A stretch of DNA of 64,000 bases from Erythrobacter sp. CCH5-A1 (GCF_001557115.1 NZ_LSKQ01000105.1:1-64000); one strand, 5' to 3'. Counted from the stretch's first letter, positions 25,289 to 35,321 are shown. Made by a program: numbers and translations. The notes: generated from the letters alone by a model not told the origin.

Positions 25289-25738
25289 TCAGACGGTCTT
25301 CTTGGCGCGGCGCGGCTTGGGCGCGGGCGTCCCGGGCTTGCGGCCGAGACCGATCTTCTTGGCCAGATCGCGGCGCTTTTCGGCATAGTTGGGCGCGACC
25401 ATCGGATAGTCGGCCGGCAGGCCCCAACGCGCACGGTATTCTTCCGGGCTCATGTTGAAATTGGTGCGAAGATAGCGCTTGAGCATCTTCAGCTTCTTGC
25501 CGTCTTCAAGACACACGATGTATTCGGGCTTGACCGAATTGCGGATCGCTACGGCCGGCTGCGGCTTGGCTTCTTCCACAACCGCGACTTCGCCGAGATT
25601 GGCAAGTGCGTTATACACGTTGGTGATAAGCCCGGGCACGTCGCCCACGGCCACATCATTGTTGCTGAGATGTGCCGCGACAATGTCGCTGGTCAGCGTG
25701 ATAAGCGTTTCTTTCATATCGATTTCCAGATCTTGCAT
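25289..25738 (-). CDS. mucR: MucR family transcriptional regulator
   Basis: 149-residue H-NS-like global regulator of the MucR/Ros family; relatives control exopolysaccharide, motility and cell cycle genes by binding AT-rich DNA. The N-terminal oligomerisation region is about 5-55, the Ros-type finger about 73-100, the conserved EYRARWGLPADYPMVAPNYA 100-119, and the basic C-terminal tail 120-149. C76 and D79 of the zinc site are kept, but the two histidine positions are Y89 and F94, so normal zinc coordination looks lost. The start is ATG 25738 preceded by TGAGGA. Confidence 0.92.
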   Translation of the reverse strand: MQDLEIDMKETLITLTSDIVAAHLSNNDVAVGDVPGLITNVYNALANLGEVAVVEEAKPQPAVAIRNSVKPEYIVCLEDGKKLKMLKRYLRTNFNMSPEEYRARWGLPADYPMVAPNYAEKRRDLAKKIGLGRKPGTPAPKPRRAKKTV

Positions 25739-25776
25739 GAGTTCCTCACAGGCGTCTTGTCCGCTGCGCCGGTTAC

Positions 25777-25790
25777 TGCGCCATGGCGCA
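25777..25790. promoter_or_regulatory. Perfect 14-bp palindrome upstream of mucR
   Basis: TGCGCCATGGCGCA is an exact palindrome centred about 45 bp before the mucR start, within the 112-bp rimI-mucR gap. Likely position for an operator or for autoregulation; the binding protein is unknown. Confidence 0.4.
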
Positions 25791-25850
25791 AGAATGCAAT
25801 TATGGCAACTAGGTTGCTTTGCTTGTTCACGATTTCGCGATGAAACGAGG

Positions 25851-26327
25851 TTACTCGATTGATCGCGCGAAAGTAATCGCGTCGATCCTTTCGCCACTTG
25901 CCATGCGGTAATAGTTACGCCGCTCTCCGATCGGTTCGAAACCAAACTTGTGATACAAATGGATAGCAGGATTGCCGCGCCGCATTTCGAGAAATACGCG
26001 CGCCGTGCCGCGCGTTCGGGCGATGGCGAAGAGGTGTTCGATCAGCGCCGCCCCGACGCCGCGCCGCCGCGCGCCCGGCATGACCGCGATCAGCAGCAGC
26101 TCTTCCTCGTCAAGCACATGGCGGGTCAGCACGAAACCGGCAGGTGCTGCTTCTCCGGGACCGTCGGGGATGAGCGCGCCGACAGCATCCACCACCAGCG
26201 CATGGGTGCTGGGCATGGCCAGCGCATCGGCGACCTGCCGGCGGTTCCAGGCCTCGCCGTATGCCGGATCGAAGGCTGCCTCCATCACCGCCATGATCCG
26301 GTCGAGGAGGTGCGGGCAGGGCGTCAT
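25851..26327 (-). CDS. rimI: Ribosomal protein S18 alanine N-acetyltransferase-type GNAT
   Basis: 158-residue GNAT acetyltransferase. Acetyl-CoA binding motif RRRGVGAALI at about 88-97, then a core with FLEMRRGNPAIHLYHKFGFEPIGERRNYY in strands beta6-beta7 (quoted as segments FLEMRRGN and LYHKFGFEPIGERRNYY). The fusion-like operon with tsaB (4-bp overlap) is the standard alphaproteobacterial arrangement and supports a RimI assignment. Confidence 0.88.
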   Translation of the reverse strand: MTPCPHLLDRIMAVMEAAFDPAYGEAWNRRQVADALAMPSTHALVVDAVGALIPDGPGEAAPAGFVLTRHVLDEEELLLIAVMPGARRRGVGAALIEHLFAIARTRGTARVFLEMRRGNPAIHLYHKFGFEPIGERRNYYRMASGERIDAITFARSIE

Positions 26328-26950
26328 GCGGGACCGCGCAGCTTCATCGGCGTCGCGTCCGGCCCGCGCCCGTATATCGGCGCCAGCGCGGGGGTAAGCA
26401 GCGTGGGCGCGAGCAGCGTGACCGCGCCCGCATCGGGCACAATTTCGACCGCCTCGGCGGCGCTGCCCTCGGCCAGCAGCGCGGCGCGGCTGCCGGCAAG
26501 GAGCGCTGCATGGGGGCGGGCACGGGCCGCTTCGGGAGTGAGCGAGGCGGCCTCGCCGACCGGAAGACCGTCAGGGCCGAACTCCGCCACGAACCATTCG
26601 CCGTGGCCGCCATTGGTGCACACCGTCACGCCCCTGCTCCCGGGCCGCTCGGCGAGAGCCTGCGCCGCGATCAGCGCCAGCGTGGGGAAACCGAGCACCT
26701 CGGCGCCCCAGGCAAACCCCAGCGCGCGGGCGGTCGCAAGGCCGATGCGCACGCCTGTGAAGCTGCCGGGGCCGAGGCTGACGAGGATCCGGTCGGCGCG
26801 GCCCTTGGCGGGCAGGGCAGCGATCATCGGCACCAGCGCCTCGGCATGGCCGCGGCCGATCAGGCGGTGGTCATGCGCGATTCTCTCCTCGCCCTCGAAA
26901 AGGGCGATCGAGCAGGCCTCGGAGGCGGTTTCGATCGCAAGCGTGCGCAT
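26324..26950 (-). CDS. tsaB: tRNA threonylcarbamoyladenosine biosynthesis protein TsaB
   Basis: 208-residue ASKHA-fold protein that partners TsaD in t6A37 synthesis. The N-terminal MRTLAIETASEACSIAL is the family signature, with RGHAEALVPMI near 33-43 and SLGPGSFTGVRIGLATARAL near 57-76. The C-terminal half is degenerate, as usual for TsaB. Coupled to rimI downstream by an ATGA overlap; 49 bp separate it from the nitroreductase upstream. Confidence 0.94.
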   Translation of the reverse strand: MRTLAIETASEACSIALFEGEERIAHDHRLIGRGHAEALVPMIAALPAKGRADRILVSLGPGSFTGVRIGLATARALGFAWGAEVLGFPTLALIAAQALAERPGSRGVTVCTNGGHGEWFVAEFGPDGLPVGEAASLTPEAARARPHAALLAGSRAALLAEGSAAEAVEIVPDAGAVTLLAPTLLTPALAPIYGRGPDATPMKLRGPA

Positions 26951-26999
26951 CGGCTCGCCCCTGCCTCAGGGTGCGGTGCCGTGCAAGCGGGGATGCGCG

Positions 27000-27608
27000 T
27001 CAGGCGATGCGGTTGAAGGTGGCGAAGTCGGGGCGGGGGCTGCGCGGGAAGATGCTCGCGGGATCGCCATAGCCGACCGAGCAGATGAAATTGACCCGGT
27101 GGCGGGGTTCGTCGGCAAAGAAGGCTGCGTTGACGGCGGCGGGATCGAAGCCCGACATCGGCCCGCAATCGAGCCCGATCGCCCGCGCGGCGAGCATCAG
27201 GTAGGCGCCTTGCAGCGAGGAGTTGCGGAACGCCCCTTCCTCGCGCCCGGCTTCGTTGCCCTCGAACCAGCTCTTGGCGTCGGTGTGGGGGAACAGCCAA
27301 GGCAGTTCCTCGTGGAAATCGATGTCGTAGCCGATCACCGCGGTGACGGGCGCGGCGGCGACCTTCTTCTTGTTGCCTTCGGCGACGCACTCGACCAGCT
27401 TCGCCTTGGCTTCCGGCGACTTGACCCACACGATCCGCACCGGCTGCATGTTGGCCGAGGTGGGCGCCATCTTCATCAGGTCCCATATCGCGTGGAGCTG
27501 TTCGTCACTGACCGGCTTGTCGAGCCAGCCGTTGTAGCTGCGCGCCTCGTTGAACAGTTGGTCCAGAGCCTCGGACGAGAGCACGTGATCGTGGAACTGG
27601 GTCGTCAT
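27000..27608 (-). CDS. Nitroreductase family protein (RutE/HadB-type malonic semialdehyde reductase-like)
   Basis: 202-residue FMN-dependent NAD(P)H oxidoreductase. The N-terminus ([20 protein letters not shown]) and the conserved [11 protein letters not shown] block near 48-58 match the RutE/HadB subgroup of nitroreductases. A glycine-rich C-terminal half contains [19 protein letters not shown]. In E. coli RutE reduces malonic semialdehyde from uracil catabolism, but no rut genes are nearby, so the in vivo substrate is open. Overlaps the stop of nfuA by 4 bp (ATGA). Confidence 0.85.
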   Translation of the reverse strand: MTTQFHDHVLSSEALDQLFNEARSYNGWLDKPVSDEQLHAIWDLMKMAPTSANMQPVRIVWVKSPEAKAKLVECVAEGNKKKVAAAPVTAVIGYDIDFHEELPWLFPHTDAKSWFEGNEAGREEGAFRNSSLQGAYLMLAARAIGLDCGPMSGFDPAAVNAAFFADEPRHRVNFICSVGYGDPASIFPRSPRPDFATFNRIA

Positions 27609-28186
27609 GCGGCGCGCACCTCGGTGACTTCGGGGACATAGTGCTTGAGCAGGCCTTCGATGCCGTGCTTGAGCGTCGCCGTGCTGGACGGGCAGCCCGA
27701 GCACGAGCCTTGAAGGGTAAGATAGACCACCCCGTCGCGGAAACCGCGATAGGCGATGTCGCCCCCGTCGCCCGCCACGGCGGGGCGCACGCGGGTTTCG
27801 AGCAGTTCGTTGATCGCGGCGATCACCTCGGCGTCCTCGGGACGTTCCTCGACCGCCATGTCTTCCTCCGGCGGCGGCACGGTGATGCCGCCTGCGGTGG
27901 CGGGAGCGAAGAGCGGGGCCTCGGAAACGAAATGGTCGAGCAGGATCGCGATCACCTGCGGCTTCAATGCGCTCCAGTCTGCGCCCGGCGCGGCGGTGAC
28001 CGACACGAAGTCCGCTCCGAAGAACACGTTCACCACCTCGCCCGTATCGAAGATCGCCTGCGCGAGCGGGCTCGCCTCGGCAGCTTCGGGGGTGGCGAAT
28101 TCGCGGCTGCCTGCGGCCATGACGGTCTGGCCGGGCAGGAACTTGAGCGCCGCGGGGTTGGGGGTGGTTTCGGTTTCGATGAACAT
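27605..28186 (-). CDS. nfuA: Fe-S cluster scaffold/carrier NfuA-like (NifU family)
   Basis: 193-residue iron-sulfur carrier. The N-terminal Nfu_N domain (1-88) starts [16 protein letters not shown]. The C-terminal NifU domain (about 115-190) has the cluster-binding C162-x2-C165 (SCSGCPSS). The start is chosen at ATG 28184-28186, since the family begins MFIET; an ATG nine bases upstream is less likely. First gene of the minus-strand run that continues through the nitroreductase to tsaB and rimI. Confidence 0.93.
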   Translation of the reverse strand: MFIETETTPNPAALKFLPGQTVMAAGSREFATPEAAEASPLAQAIFDTGEVVNVFFGADFVSVTAAPGADWSALKPQVIAILLDHFVSEAPLFAPATAGGITVPPPEEDMAVEERPEDAEVIAAINELLETRVRPAVAGDGGDIAYRGFRDGVVYLTLQGSCSGCPSSTATLKHGIEGLLKHYVPEVTEVRAA

Positions 28187-28311
28187 GGCCCCCATCTAGG
28201 GTGCGTGCCTTCGGCGGGCAAGGGCAAGCCGCGGGCGGCACGGATCGAGGTGCGCAGATCGCGATAAGCATTCACTATCGCTTCAGACTTTGCCGCCTTA
28301 TAGTCCGCGCC

Positions 28312-31300
28312 ATGACGTCCTTCCCCCGCGCCGCCCGCGCGCTCGCCCTTGTCCTTGCCCCGCTGGTCGCCCTGCAGCCGCTGCTCGCCGAGCAGGCCGC
28401 CGCGCCGCCCTCGGACAAGACCGACAAGCGGTTCGTCAATTCCGCGCACAACACGGCGCAGGTGCAGGCCCCGGTCGCGGATCCGATCCCGGCCGCGCCG
28501 CCGGTGCCCGCCCCCCGGGCGCTCCAGACCAACGGCCAGCCATGGCTCTACAAGGGCTCGGACATTCCGGTCGATGACAAGTGGCTGTTCGGGCAGATGA
28601 AGAACGGGTTGCGCTACGCCGTGCGCCGCAACGGCGTGCCGCCCCGGCAGGTCTCGATCCGGGTGCGCATTGATGCCGGCTCGCTCCACGAGATGGACAG
28701 CGAGCAGGGTTATGCCCACCTGCTCGAACACCTGCTGTTCCGCGAAAGCAAATATCTCGGCAAGGCCGAGGCGATCTCGGCCTGGCAGCGCCTCGGCGCG
28801 ACCTTCGGCAACGATACGAATGCAGAGACCACGCCGACCCACACCGCCTACAAGCTCGACATCCCGGATATCGACGATGCCAAGCTGGCAGAGAGCTTCA
28901 AGCTGCTCTCGGGCATGATCCGCGAGCCGGTGCTGTCCGACCAGAATGTCGCCGCCGAGCGCCCGATCGTGCTCGCCGAGAAGCGCGAGCGGGGCGGGGC
29001 GGCGGAGCGTACCGGCGATCTCACCAGCAAGACCTTCTTTGCCGGACAGCGGCTCGCGGTGCGCCATCCGATCGGCACCGAAGCGACGCTGAACGGCGCG
29101 AAGGGCGCGGCGGTGCAGGCCTTCTACAACCGCTGGTACCGGCCCGAGAACACCGTGATCGTGGTCGCGGGCGATGCCGATCCGATGGTGCTGGCCGGGC
29201 TGGTCGAGCAGTGGTTCGGCGACTGGAAGGGCACCGGCAAGCCGGGGGTCGCGCCGAAGTTCGGCGATCCGGTGGCGCCCAAGGGCGCGGTGGCGCCTGC
29301 CGGCGGGCTTGCCCCGATCGGCCAGCTTGCGGTGGGGGTCGAACCCGATCTGCCGCGCAGCCTCACCTATGCGATCATGCGCCCGTGGCGCCCCGTTCAG
29401 GACACGGTGATCTACAACGAGGGCCTGATGACCGACGCGGTTGCGCAGGCGATCATCAACCGCCGGCTGGAAAGCCGCGCGCGCGGGGGCGGGAGCTTCC
29501 TTTACGCGCAGGTCCAGCAGGATGACGTCTCGCGCTCGTCCGATGCGACTTTCGTGACCTTCGCGCCGCTTTCGGCCGACTGGAAGGCCGCGCTTGCCGA
29601 TGTGCGCAGCGTGATCGCCGACGCGATCGCCAATCCGCCCTCGCAGGAGGAGATCGACCGCGAGGTCGCGCAGTTCGATGTCGCTTTCGCCAACGGGGTC
29701 GAGCAGGAAAGCGTGCAATCGGGCAGCGATCTTGCCGACAACCTGGTCAACGCGGTCGACATCCGCGAGACCGTCGCCGCGCCCAAGGTCGTGCTGCGTA
29801 TCTTCCGCGAGATGAAGCCGCGGATCACGCCGGCGGCCGTCCTGAAGCGCACGCGCGCGCTGTTCCAGGGCACGGTGACACGCGGCGTCTACATCACTCC
29901 GGCGGCGGGCGAGGCCGATGTCCCTGCCATCCGCACCGCGCTTGCCGCCAAGGTGGCAGCGGACGGATCGGCGCGGGTTGCGGGCGAGGCCATCGCCTTT
30001 GCCGACCTGCCCCCGGTGGGCGAGCCGGGCACCATCACCGCGCAGAAGCCGCTCGGCGTGCTCGATGTCGAACAGGTCGATTTCGCCAATGGCGTCAAGG
30101 CGCTGCTGTGGGCCAATGATGCTGAGCCCGGCCGCGTCACCGTGCGCGTGCGCTTCGGCGCGGGCTGGCGCGCCTTCGACCCCTCGAGCGCGGTCTATGC
30201 CGCCCTGGGTCAGGATGCACTGGTCGGATCGGGCCTCGGCGACCTCGGCCAGAACGAGATCGACCGGCTGGCGAACGGCCGCAAGCTGGGCTTTGACTTC
30301 GCGATCGACGATGCGGTCTTCACCTTCACCGCCCAGACCCGTTCGGAGGACGTGAACGACCAGCTCTACCTCTTCGCCGCCAAGCTCGGGATGCCGCGCT
30401 GGGACAAGGAGCCGGTGCTGCGCGCCAGGGCCGCGGCCGAGCTGGCCTACAACACCTTCTCGACCAGCCCGGGAGGCGTGCTGGGCCGCGATCTGGAATA
30501 TCTCGTGACCGGCGGCGACGGGCGCTTTGCCACACCGGGGCCGGACGCGCTCAAGGCCGCCACCCCCGAGGAATTCCGCAAGGTGTGGGAGCCGCTCCTG
30601 AAGCAGGGCCCGATCGAGGTGCTGGTGTTCGGCGAGTTCGACAAGGCTGCCGTGACCGAGCAACTGCGGCTGACCTTTGGCGCCTTGCCCGAGCGTGATC
30701 CAGTCCCAGCCGATATCGCCGCGCGCGTCCCCGGCTTTGCGCCTGCGGTCGACAAGCCCACGGTCGTCACCCATCGCGGCGATGCCAACCAGGCCGCTGC
30801 CGTGGTCGCGTGGCGCAGCGGGGGCGGGACCGAGGATCTGTCGACCAGCCGCCAGCTCGAAATCCTCACCCAGCTGTTCAACAACCGCCTGATGGATGCC
30901 CTGCGCGAGCGCGCCGGGGCGAGCTATGCGCCGCAGGTGTTCTCGAACTGGCCTGCCGATCTGGTCGCGGGCGGGCGGATCACCGCCGTCGCCCAGATCG
31001 AGCCCGCCTTCGTGCCGCTGTTCTTTGCCGAGGCCGACAGGATCGCCGCAGACCTTGCCGCCAATCCGCCCACCGCCGACGAGCTGGCGCGGGTGACCGA
31101 ACCGCTCGCCCAGCTGATCCGCCGGGCATCGACCGGCAACCAGTTCTGGCTCTACAATCTCGAAGGCGCGACCGCGGACCCGGTGCGCATCGCCAAGCTG
31201 CGCTCGATCCTGCCCGATTATTCGCAGACCACCCCGCAGGCGATGCAGGCACTGGCTGCTCGCTATCTGACCAAGGACCGCGCGTTCCGGATGGCGGTCA

Positions 31301-31383
31301 TCCCCGAGGGCCAGACCCTTGCCGAGGCGGTGCCGGCGGGCGCGGGTGCGAATGCTGCGCAAGGCGCGGCTAGCGGGCGCTGA
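28312..31383 (+). CDS. M16 family zinc metallopeptidase, exported, two-domain
   Basis: 1023-residue periplasmic insulinase/pitrilysin-like protease. Signal peptide 1-27. A proline-rich linker (50-75) precedes the first M16 domain with the inverted zinc motif HLLEH at 136-140; the downstream Glu ligand is expected in the PIVLAEKRERG segment near 215-225. Inactive M16_C domains and a second M16-like half (from about 580, VEQVDFANGVKALLW) complete the pseudodimer. The long size fits the 'pqqL-like' group. Expressed alone, between nfuA (divergent) and DAHP synthase. Confidence 0.92.
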   Translation: MTSFPRAARALALVLAPLVALQPLLAEQAAAPPSDKTDKRFVNSAHNTAQVQAPVADPIPAAPPVPAPRALQTNGQPWLYKGSDIPVDDKWLFGQMKNGLRYAVRRNGVPPRQVSIRVRIDAGSLHEMDSEQGYAHLLEHLLFRESKYLGKAEAISAWQRLGATFGNDTNAETTPTHTAYKLDIPDIDDAKLAESFKLLSGMIREPVLSDQNVAAERPIVLAEKRERGGAAERTGDLTSKTFFAGQRLAVRHPIGTEATLNGAKGAAVQAFYNRWYRPENTVIVVAGDADPMVLAGLVEQWFGDWKGTGKPGVAPKFGDPVAPKGAVAPAGGLAPIGQLAVGVEPDLPRSLTYAIMRPWRPVQDTVIYNEGLMTDAVAQAIINRRLESRARGGGSFLYAQVQQDDVSRSSDATFVTFAPLSADWKAALADVRSVIADAIANPPSQEEIDREVAQFDVAFANGVEQESVQSGSDLADNLVNAVDIRETVAAPKVVLRIFREMKPRITPAAVLKRTRALFQGTVTRGVYITPAAGEADVPAIRTALAAKVAADGSARVAGEAIAFADLPPVGEPGTITAQKPLGVLDVEQVDFANGVKALLWANDAEPGRVTVRVRFGAGWRAFDPSSAVYAALGQDALVGSGLGDLGQNEIDRLANGRKLGFDFAIDDAVFTFTAQTRSEDVNDQLYLFAAKLGMPRWDKEPVLRARAAAELAYNTFSTSPGGVLGRDLEYLVTGGDGRFATPGPDALKAATPEEFRKVWEPLLKQGPIEVLVFGEFDKAAVTEQLRLTFGALPERDPVPADIAARVPGFAPAVDKPTVVTHRGDANQAAAVVAWRSGGGTEDLSTSRQLEILTQLFNNRLMDALRERAGASYAPQVFSNWPADLVAGGRITAVAQIEPAFVPLFFAEADRIAADLAANPPTADELARVTEPLAQLIRRASTGNQFWLYNLEGATADPVRIAKLRSILPDYSQTTPQAMQALAARYLTKDRAFRMAVIPEGQTLAEAVPAGAGANAAQGAASGR

Positions 31384-31520
31384 TCGTTCCGGCCGCTGAC
31401 TGTGGCCGGGAAATAAAGTTGTGCGCGGCGGCTTTGTCGCTTTACAATTCGTGCCGCGCTGCTTAGCGGGCGCCCCCGCGCAGGCTGTGCCGCGCGCCCT
31501 GACGTAGAAAGAGTTTGACT

Positions 31521-32906
31521 GTGCCCGAGACTTGGACCCCGGAGAGCTGGAAGGCCCACGAAGCGCGCCACCTGCCGCATTACGAAGATGCGGCCGAGCT
31601 GGCCGAGGCCGAGAAGACCCTCTCGTCCTATCCCCCGCTGGTGTTCGCGGGCGAGGCGCGCGCCTTGAAGGCCGATCTGGCGCAGGTCGCGAACGGCCAT
31701 GGCTTCCTGCTGCAGGGCGGGGACTGCGCCGAGAGCTTCGCCGAGTTCCACCCCAACAACATCCGCGATACCTTCCGCGTGCTGCTCCAGATGGCGGTCG
31801 TCATGACCTTCGCCAGCAAGCGCCCGGTGGTGAAGGTCGGACGCATGGCGGGCCAGTTCGCCAAGCCGCGCTCCTCGCCGACCGAGACGATCGGCGATGT
31901 GACTCTCCCGAGCTACCTCGGCGACAATATCAACGGGATCGAGTTCGACCCCGTCAGCCGCCGCAATGACCCGCAGCGGATGGTCAAGGCCTATTCGCAG
32001 GCTGCCGCCACCCTCAACCTGCTGCGCGCCTTCGCGGGCGGGGGCTATGCGAACCTCAGGCAGGTCCACCAGTGGACGCTCGATTTCATGGGCCGCACGC
32101 CTTGGACCGAGAAGTTCAGCCAGATGGCCGACCGCATCGGCGAGGCGCTCGACTTCATGGAGGCCTGCGGGATCGACCCGGGCACCGTACCGCAGCTCAA
32201 GGGTACCAGCTTCTACACCAGCCACGAAGCGCTGCTGCTGCCTTACGAGCAGGCGATGACCCGCAAGGATTCGCTCACCGGCGATTGGTACGCGACCAGC
32301 GCCCACATGCTGTGGATCGGCGACCGCACCCGCTTCCCCGGCTCGGCGCATATCGAATTCGCGCGCGGGATCGGCAATCCGCTTGGTATGAAGTGCGGGC
32401 CGAGCCTCGAGCCCGATGCGCTGCTCCGCCTGCTCGATGATCTCAACCCGGGCCGCGAGGCGGGGCGCATCACGCTCATCAGCCGCTATGGCCACGACAA
32501 GGTCGAGGAGGGCCTGCCCAAGTTGGTCCGCGCGGTGATGCGCGAAGGGCACCCGGTGGTGTGGAGCTGCGACCCGATGCACGGCAACGTCGTGAAGTCC
32601 GACAGCGGCTTCAAGACCCGTCCCTTTGACCGCATCCTGCGCGAAGTGAAGGGCTTCTTCGCAGTCCACCGCGCCGAAGGCTCGCACCCCGGCGGCATCC
32701 ATATCGAGATGACCGGGCAGGACGTGACCGAATGCGTCGGCGGCGCGGTGGCGATCACCGAGGAACGCCTCGGCGATCGCTATCACACCCACTGCGACCC
32801 GCGCCTCAATGCCGAGCAATCGCTCGAGCTCGCTTTCCTCGTGGCCGAAATGCTCAACGAGGCGGCCGGGGCGCAGCGCGAGGCGGACATCAGCCACGCG
32901 GCCTGA
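31521..32906 (+). CDS. 3-deoxy-7-phosphoheptulonate synthase, class II
   Basis: 461-residue plant-type DAHP synthase, first step of the shikimate pathway (PEP + erythrose-4-phosphate). Family blocks seen: [12 protein letters not shown] near 67-78, [14 protein letters not shown] near 110-123, GMKCGPS near 290-296, WSCDPMHGN near 350-358 and [17 protein letters not shown] near 392-408. The start is a GTG at 31521 with AAAGAG upstream; a TTG two codons earlier is possible. Preceded by a 137-bp gap that likely carries its promoter. Confidence 0.95.
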   Translation: MPETWTPESWKAHEARHLPHYEDAAELAEAEKTLSSYPPLVFAGEARALKADLAQVANGHGFLLQGGDCAESFAEFHPNNIRDTFRVLLQMAVVMTFASKRPVVKVGRMAGQFAKPRSSPTETIGDVTLPSYLGDNINGIEFDPVSRRNDPQRMVKAYSQAAATLNLLRAFAGGGYANLRQVHQWTLDFMGRTPWTEKFSQMADRIGEALDFMEACGIDPGTVPQLKGTSFYTSHEALLLPYEQAMTRKDSLTGDWYATSAHMLWIGDRTRFPGSAHIEFARGIGNPLGMKCGPSLEPDALLRLLDDLNPGREAGRITLISRYGHDKVEEGLPKLVRAVMREGHPVVWSCDPMHGNVVKSDSGFKTRPFDRILREVKGFFAVHRAEGSHPGGIHIEMTGQDVTECVGGAVAITEERLGDRYHTHCDPRLNAEQSLELAFLVAEMLNEAAGAQREADISHAA

Positions 32907-33040
32907 AGCGGCACGTTTAGCGCGCAATCTTCACCAGAGTGATGATTTTGCGATAGCCGTGCAGCTAGCAAGCGTCTTTCCTGTTTCACGGCGAAGGGGC
33001 ATAACCCGGCGTCGGCACAGGCTTGGACGGGAGGCCGCAG

Positions 33041-34333
33041 GTGCATCGCAATGAACTGCCAAGGGCTGGGCAAGACCAGCAAGGGGCCGCGCTCGCCGAG
33101 CATTTCCGCGCCACCCGCGCGCTGACCGAAGCGCTCGTCGCACCGCTCAGCGACGCCGATGCCTCGATCCAGTCGATGGAGGATGCAAGCCCCGCCAAGT
33201 GGCACCTCGCGCACACGACGTGGTTCTGGGAGACCTTCCTGCTGCGCGAACACGCGCCGGGCTACCGGCTGCACGACGATCGCTGGCCGTTCCTGTTCAA
33301 CTCCTACTACGAGGCCGAGGGTGCGCGGATCGCCCGCGCGTCACGCGGGATGCTCTCGCGGCCGACCCTCGCCGAGGTGCTGGATTGGCGCGCCCATGTC
33401 ACCGAGGCGATGGCGCCGCTGCTCGCCGATCCGGCGCTGGCAGACCTCGTTGCGCTCGGGATCGCGCACGAGGAACAGCACATCGAACTGCTCCTCACCG
33501 ACATCAAGCACGCACTGTTCCAGAACCCGCTGGGGCCTGCCATGTGGGTGTCTGCGGGCACCGGAGGGGCGGCGGCGACCCTCGCCGTCTCCTCCGGCTG
33601 GACCAAGCACCCCGGAGGCATCGCGCTTGTCGGGCACCAGGCTGCCAAGAGTTCTGGGGGTTTCGCCTTCGACAATGAAGGCCCGCGCCACCGCGTGCTG
33701 CTCGAGCCCTTCGCGCTTGCCGACCGGCTGGTGACCAATGGCGAATGGGACGAATTCATCGCCGACGGCGGCTATTGCAACGCTCGCCTGTGGCTCGCCG
33801 ACGGCTGGGGCTGGGTGCAACGTGAGGGCATCGCCGCGCCGCTTTACTGGGACAAGGACGGGACGCATTTCACCCATCAGGGCTGGCAGACACGCGACCC
33901 TTCCGCCCCCGTCACCCACATCTCCCATTTCGAGGCCGATGCCTTCGCCACCTGGGCGGGCGCACGCTTACCGACCGAGTTCGAATGGGAAGCGATCGCG
34001 CGCGGACAGGACGGCTCGGCGAGCGAGCCCGCACATGATCCGCGCGGCGGCAACCAGCTCTACTGCGCGGGTCCGGTGCTGCCGATGGGCTCGCCCGGAC
34101 TGTTCGGCGATTGCTGGCAGTTCACCCGCTCGGCCTATCTGCCATACCCCGGCTTCAGTGTCGCCGAAGGGGCGGTGGGCGAATACAACGGCAAGTTCAT
34201 GAGCGGGCAGGTGGTGCTGCGCGGGGCAAGCTGCGCCACGGTGCGCGGCCACTCGCGCGTTTCCTACCGCAATTTCTTCTACCCCCACCAGCGCTGGCAA
34301 TTCACCGGCCTGCGCCTTGCCAAGGACGCCTGA
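33041..34333 (+). CDS. egtB: Ergothioneine biosynthesis protein EgtB
   Basis: 430-residue non-heme iron enzyme that joins trimethylhistidine (hercynine) to a thiol donor as the sulfoxide. The DinB-like N-terminal domain carries the iron histidines: H58 (KWHLAH) and H143-x3-H147 (HEEQH). The C-terminal formylglycine-enzyme/sulfatase-modifying fold (about 185-430) contains VTNGEWDEFI, RLPTEFEWEAIARG and VLRGASCATVRGHSRVSYRNFF (given here as the block near 390-412). The start is the GTG at 33041 because GGGAGG sits six bases upstream; an in-frame TTG at 33023 lacks a site. Directly followed by egtD. Confidence 0.93.
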   Translation: MHRNELPRAGQDQQGAALAEHFRATRALTEALVAPLSDADASIQSMEDASPAKWHLAHTTWFWETFLLREHAPGYRLHDDRWPFLFNSYYEAEGARIARASRGMLSRPTLAEVLDWRAHVTEAMAPLLADPALADLVALGIAHEEQHIELLLTDIKHALFQNPLGPAMWVSAGTGGAAATLAVSSGWTKHPGGIALVGHQAAKSSGGFAFDNEGPRHRVLLEPFALADRLVTNGEWDEFIADGGYCNARLWLADGWGWVQREGIAAPLYWDKDGTHFTHQGWQTRDPSAPVTHISHFEADAFATWAGARLPTEFEWEAIARGQDGSASEPAHDPRGGNQLYCAGPVLPMGSPGLFGDCWQFTRSAYLPYPGFSVAEGAVGEYNGKFMSGQVVLRGASCATVRGHSRVSYRNFFYPHQRWQFTGLRLAKDA

Positions 34334-34334
34334 G

Positions 34335-35321
34335 ATGACGAAACTTGCAGGCCTGAGGCTGGTCGAACGTGATGCGGGCGGGGTCGATCTCGCGTTCCGG
34401 GCGGATGTGCTGGCGGGGCTCGGCGAGCCGCAGAAGGCGATTCCCGCACGCTGGTTCTACGACGATGCGGGCTCGCAGCTGTTCGAGGACATCACGCAGC
34501 TGCCCGAATATTACCCGACCCGCGCCGAGACCGAAATCCTCCAGACCCGCGTGGCCGAGATCGCCGGGCTCATCGGAGAGGGGCGCGCGGTGGTCGAATT
34601 CGGCTCGGGCTCGTCGGTCAAGACCCCGCTGCTGCTCGGTGCATGCCGCCCCTCGGCCTATGTCCCGCTCGACATCGCGGGGGACTTCCTGCGCGCCTCT
34701 TCCGCAGCGCTCGCGGAGAAGTTCCCGGGCCTGCCGGTCCTGCCGGTCGAGGCCGATTTCATGCGCCGGGTGGAACTGCCCGCCGAGGTCGCCGATCTGC
34801 CCAAGCTGGGCTTCTTCCCGGGCTCGACGATCGGCAACATGATCGCCCGCACCGCGACCGATCTGCTCCGCACTATGCGCGCGACGCTGGGCGAGGGGGC
34901 GATGCTCCTGATCGGGATGGATCTGGTCAAGGACGAGGGAACGTTGCTCGCCGCCTATGACGATGCGCAAGGCGTGACCGCCGCCTTCAATCTCAATCTC
35001 CTCGCCCGCATCAATCGCGAGCTCGGGGGCGATATTCCCCTCGAAGCCTTCGCCCACGAAGCGCGCTGGAACGATCTTTTCGCGCGGATCGAGATGCATC
35101 TGGTTGCCCGAAGGGATGTGACCTTCACCGTGAGCGGCCAGCGCTTCGCGATTGCCGCAGGCGAGAGCATCCACACCGAAAACAGCCACAAGTTCACCAA
35201 GCGCTCGGGGCAGATGCTGCTGGCGGCGGCCGGGTGGGAGCCGCGCGCGCGCTGGACCGACGAGGCAAAGCGCTTCTCGCTGGTTCTGGCCGAATCCCGA
35301 CCGGCGCGTTCGGCACCGTGA
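34335..35321 (+). CDS. egtD: L-histidine N(alpha)-methyltransferase EgtD
   Basis: 328-residue SAM-dependent enzyme that trimethylates histidine to hercynine. The N-terminal block ARWFYDDAGSQLFEDITQL (38-56) with PEYYPTRAE is the EgtD hallmark. The SAM motif VEFGSGSSVKTPLLL lies near 88-102, FPGSTIGN near 166-173, and a C-terminal ESIHTENSHKFT block binds the substrate. The ATG at 34335 begins one base after the egtB stop (TGAGATG), so the two are coupled. Together they form the compact two-gene egtBD pathway without EgtA/EgtC. Confidence 0.95.
   Translation: MTKLAGLRLVERDAGGVDLAFRADVLAGLGEPQKAIPARWFYDDAGSQLFEDITQLPEYYPTRAETEILQTRVAEIAGLIGEGRAVVEFGSGSSVKTPLLLGACRPSAYVPLDIAGDFLRASSAALAEKFPGLPVLPVEADFMRRVELPAEVADLPKLGFFPGSTIGNMIARTATDLLRTMRATLGEGAMLLIGMDLVKDEGTLLAAYDDAQGVTAAFNLNLLARINRELGGDIPLEAFAHEARWNDLFARIEMHLVARRDVTFTVSGQRFAIAAGESIHTENSHKFTKRSGQMLLAAAGWEPRARWTDEAKRFSLVLAESRPARSAP

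Noticed and set aside
28030..31362. Minus-strand open frame of about 1100 codons opposite the M16 peptidase
   Set aside because: Antisense shadow. The plus strand carries a signal peptide and the HLLEH zinc motif.
33023..33040. Upstream TTG start for egtB
   Set aside because: The GTG at 33041 has GGGAGG at ideal spacing, while the TTG has no ribosome binding site.
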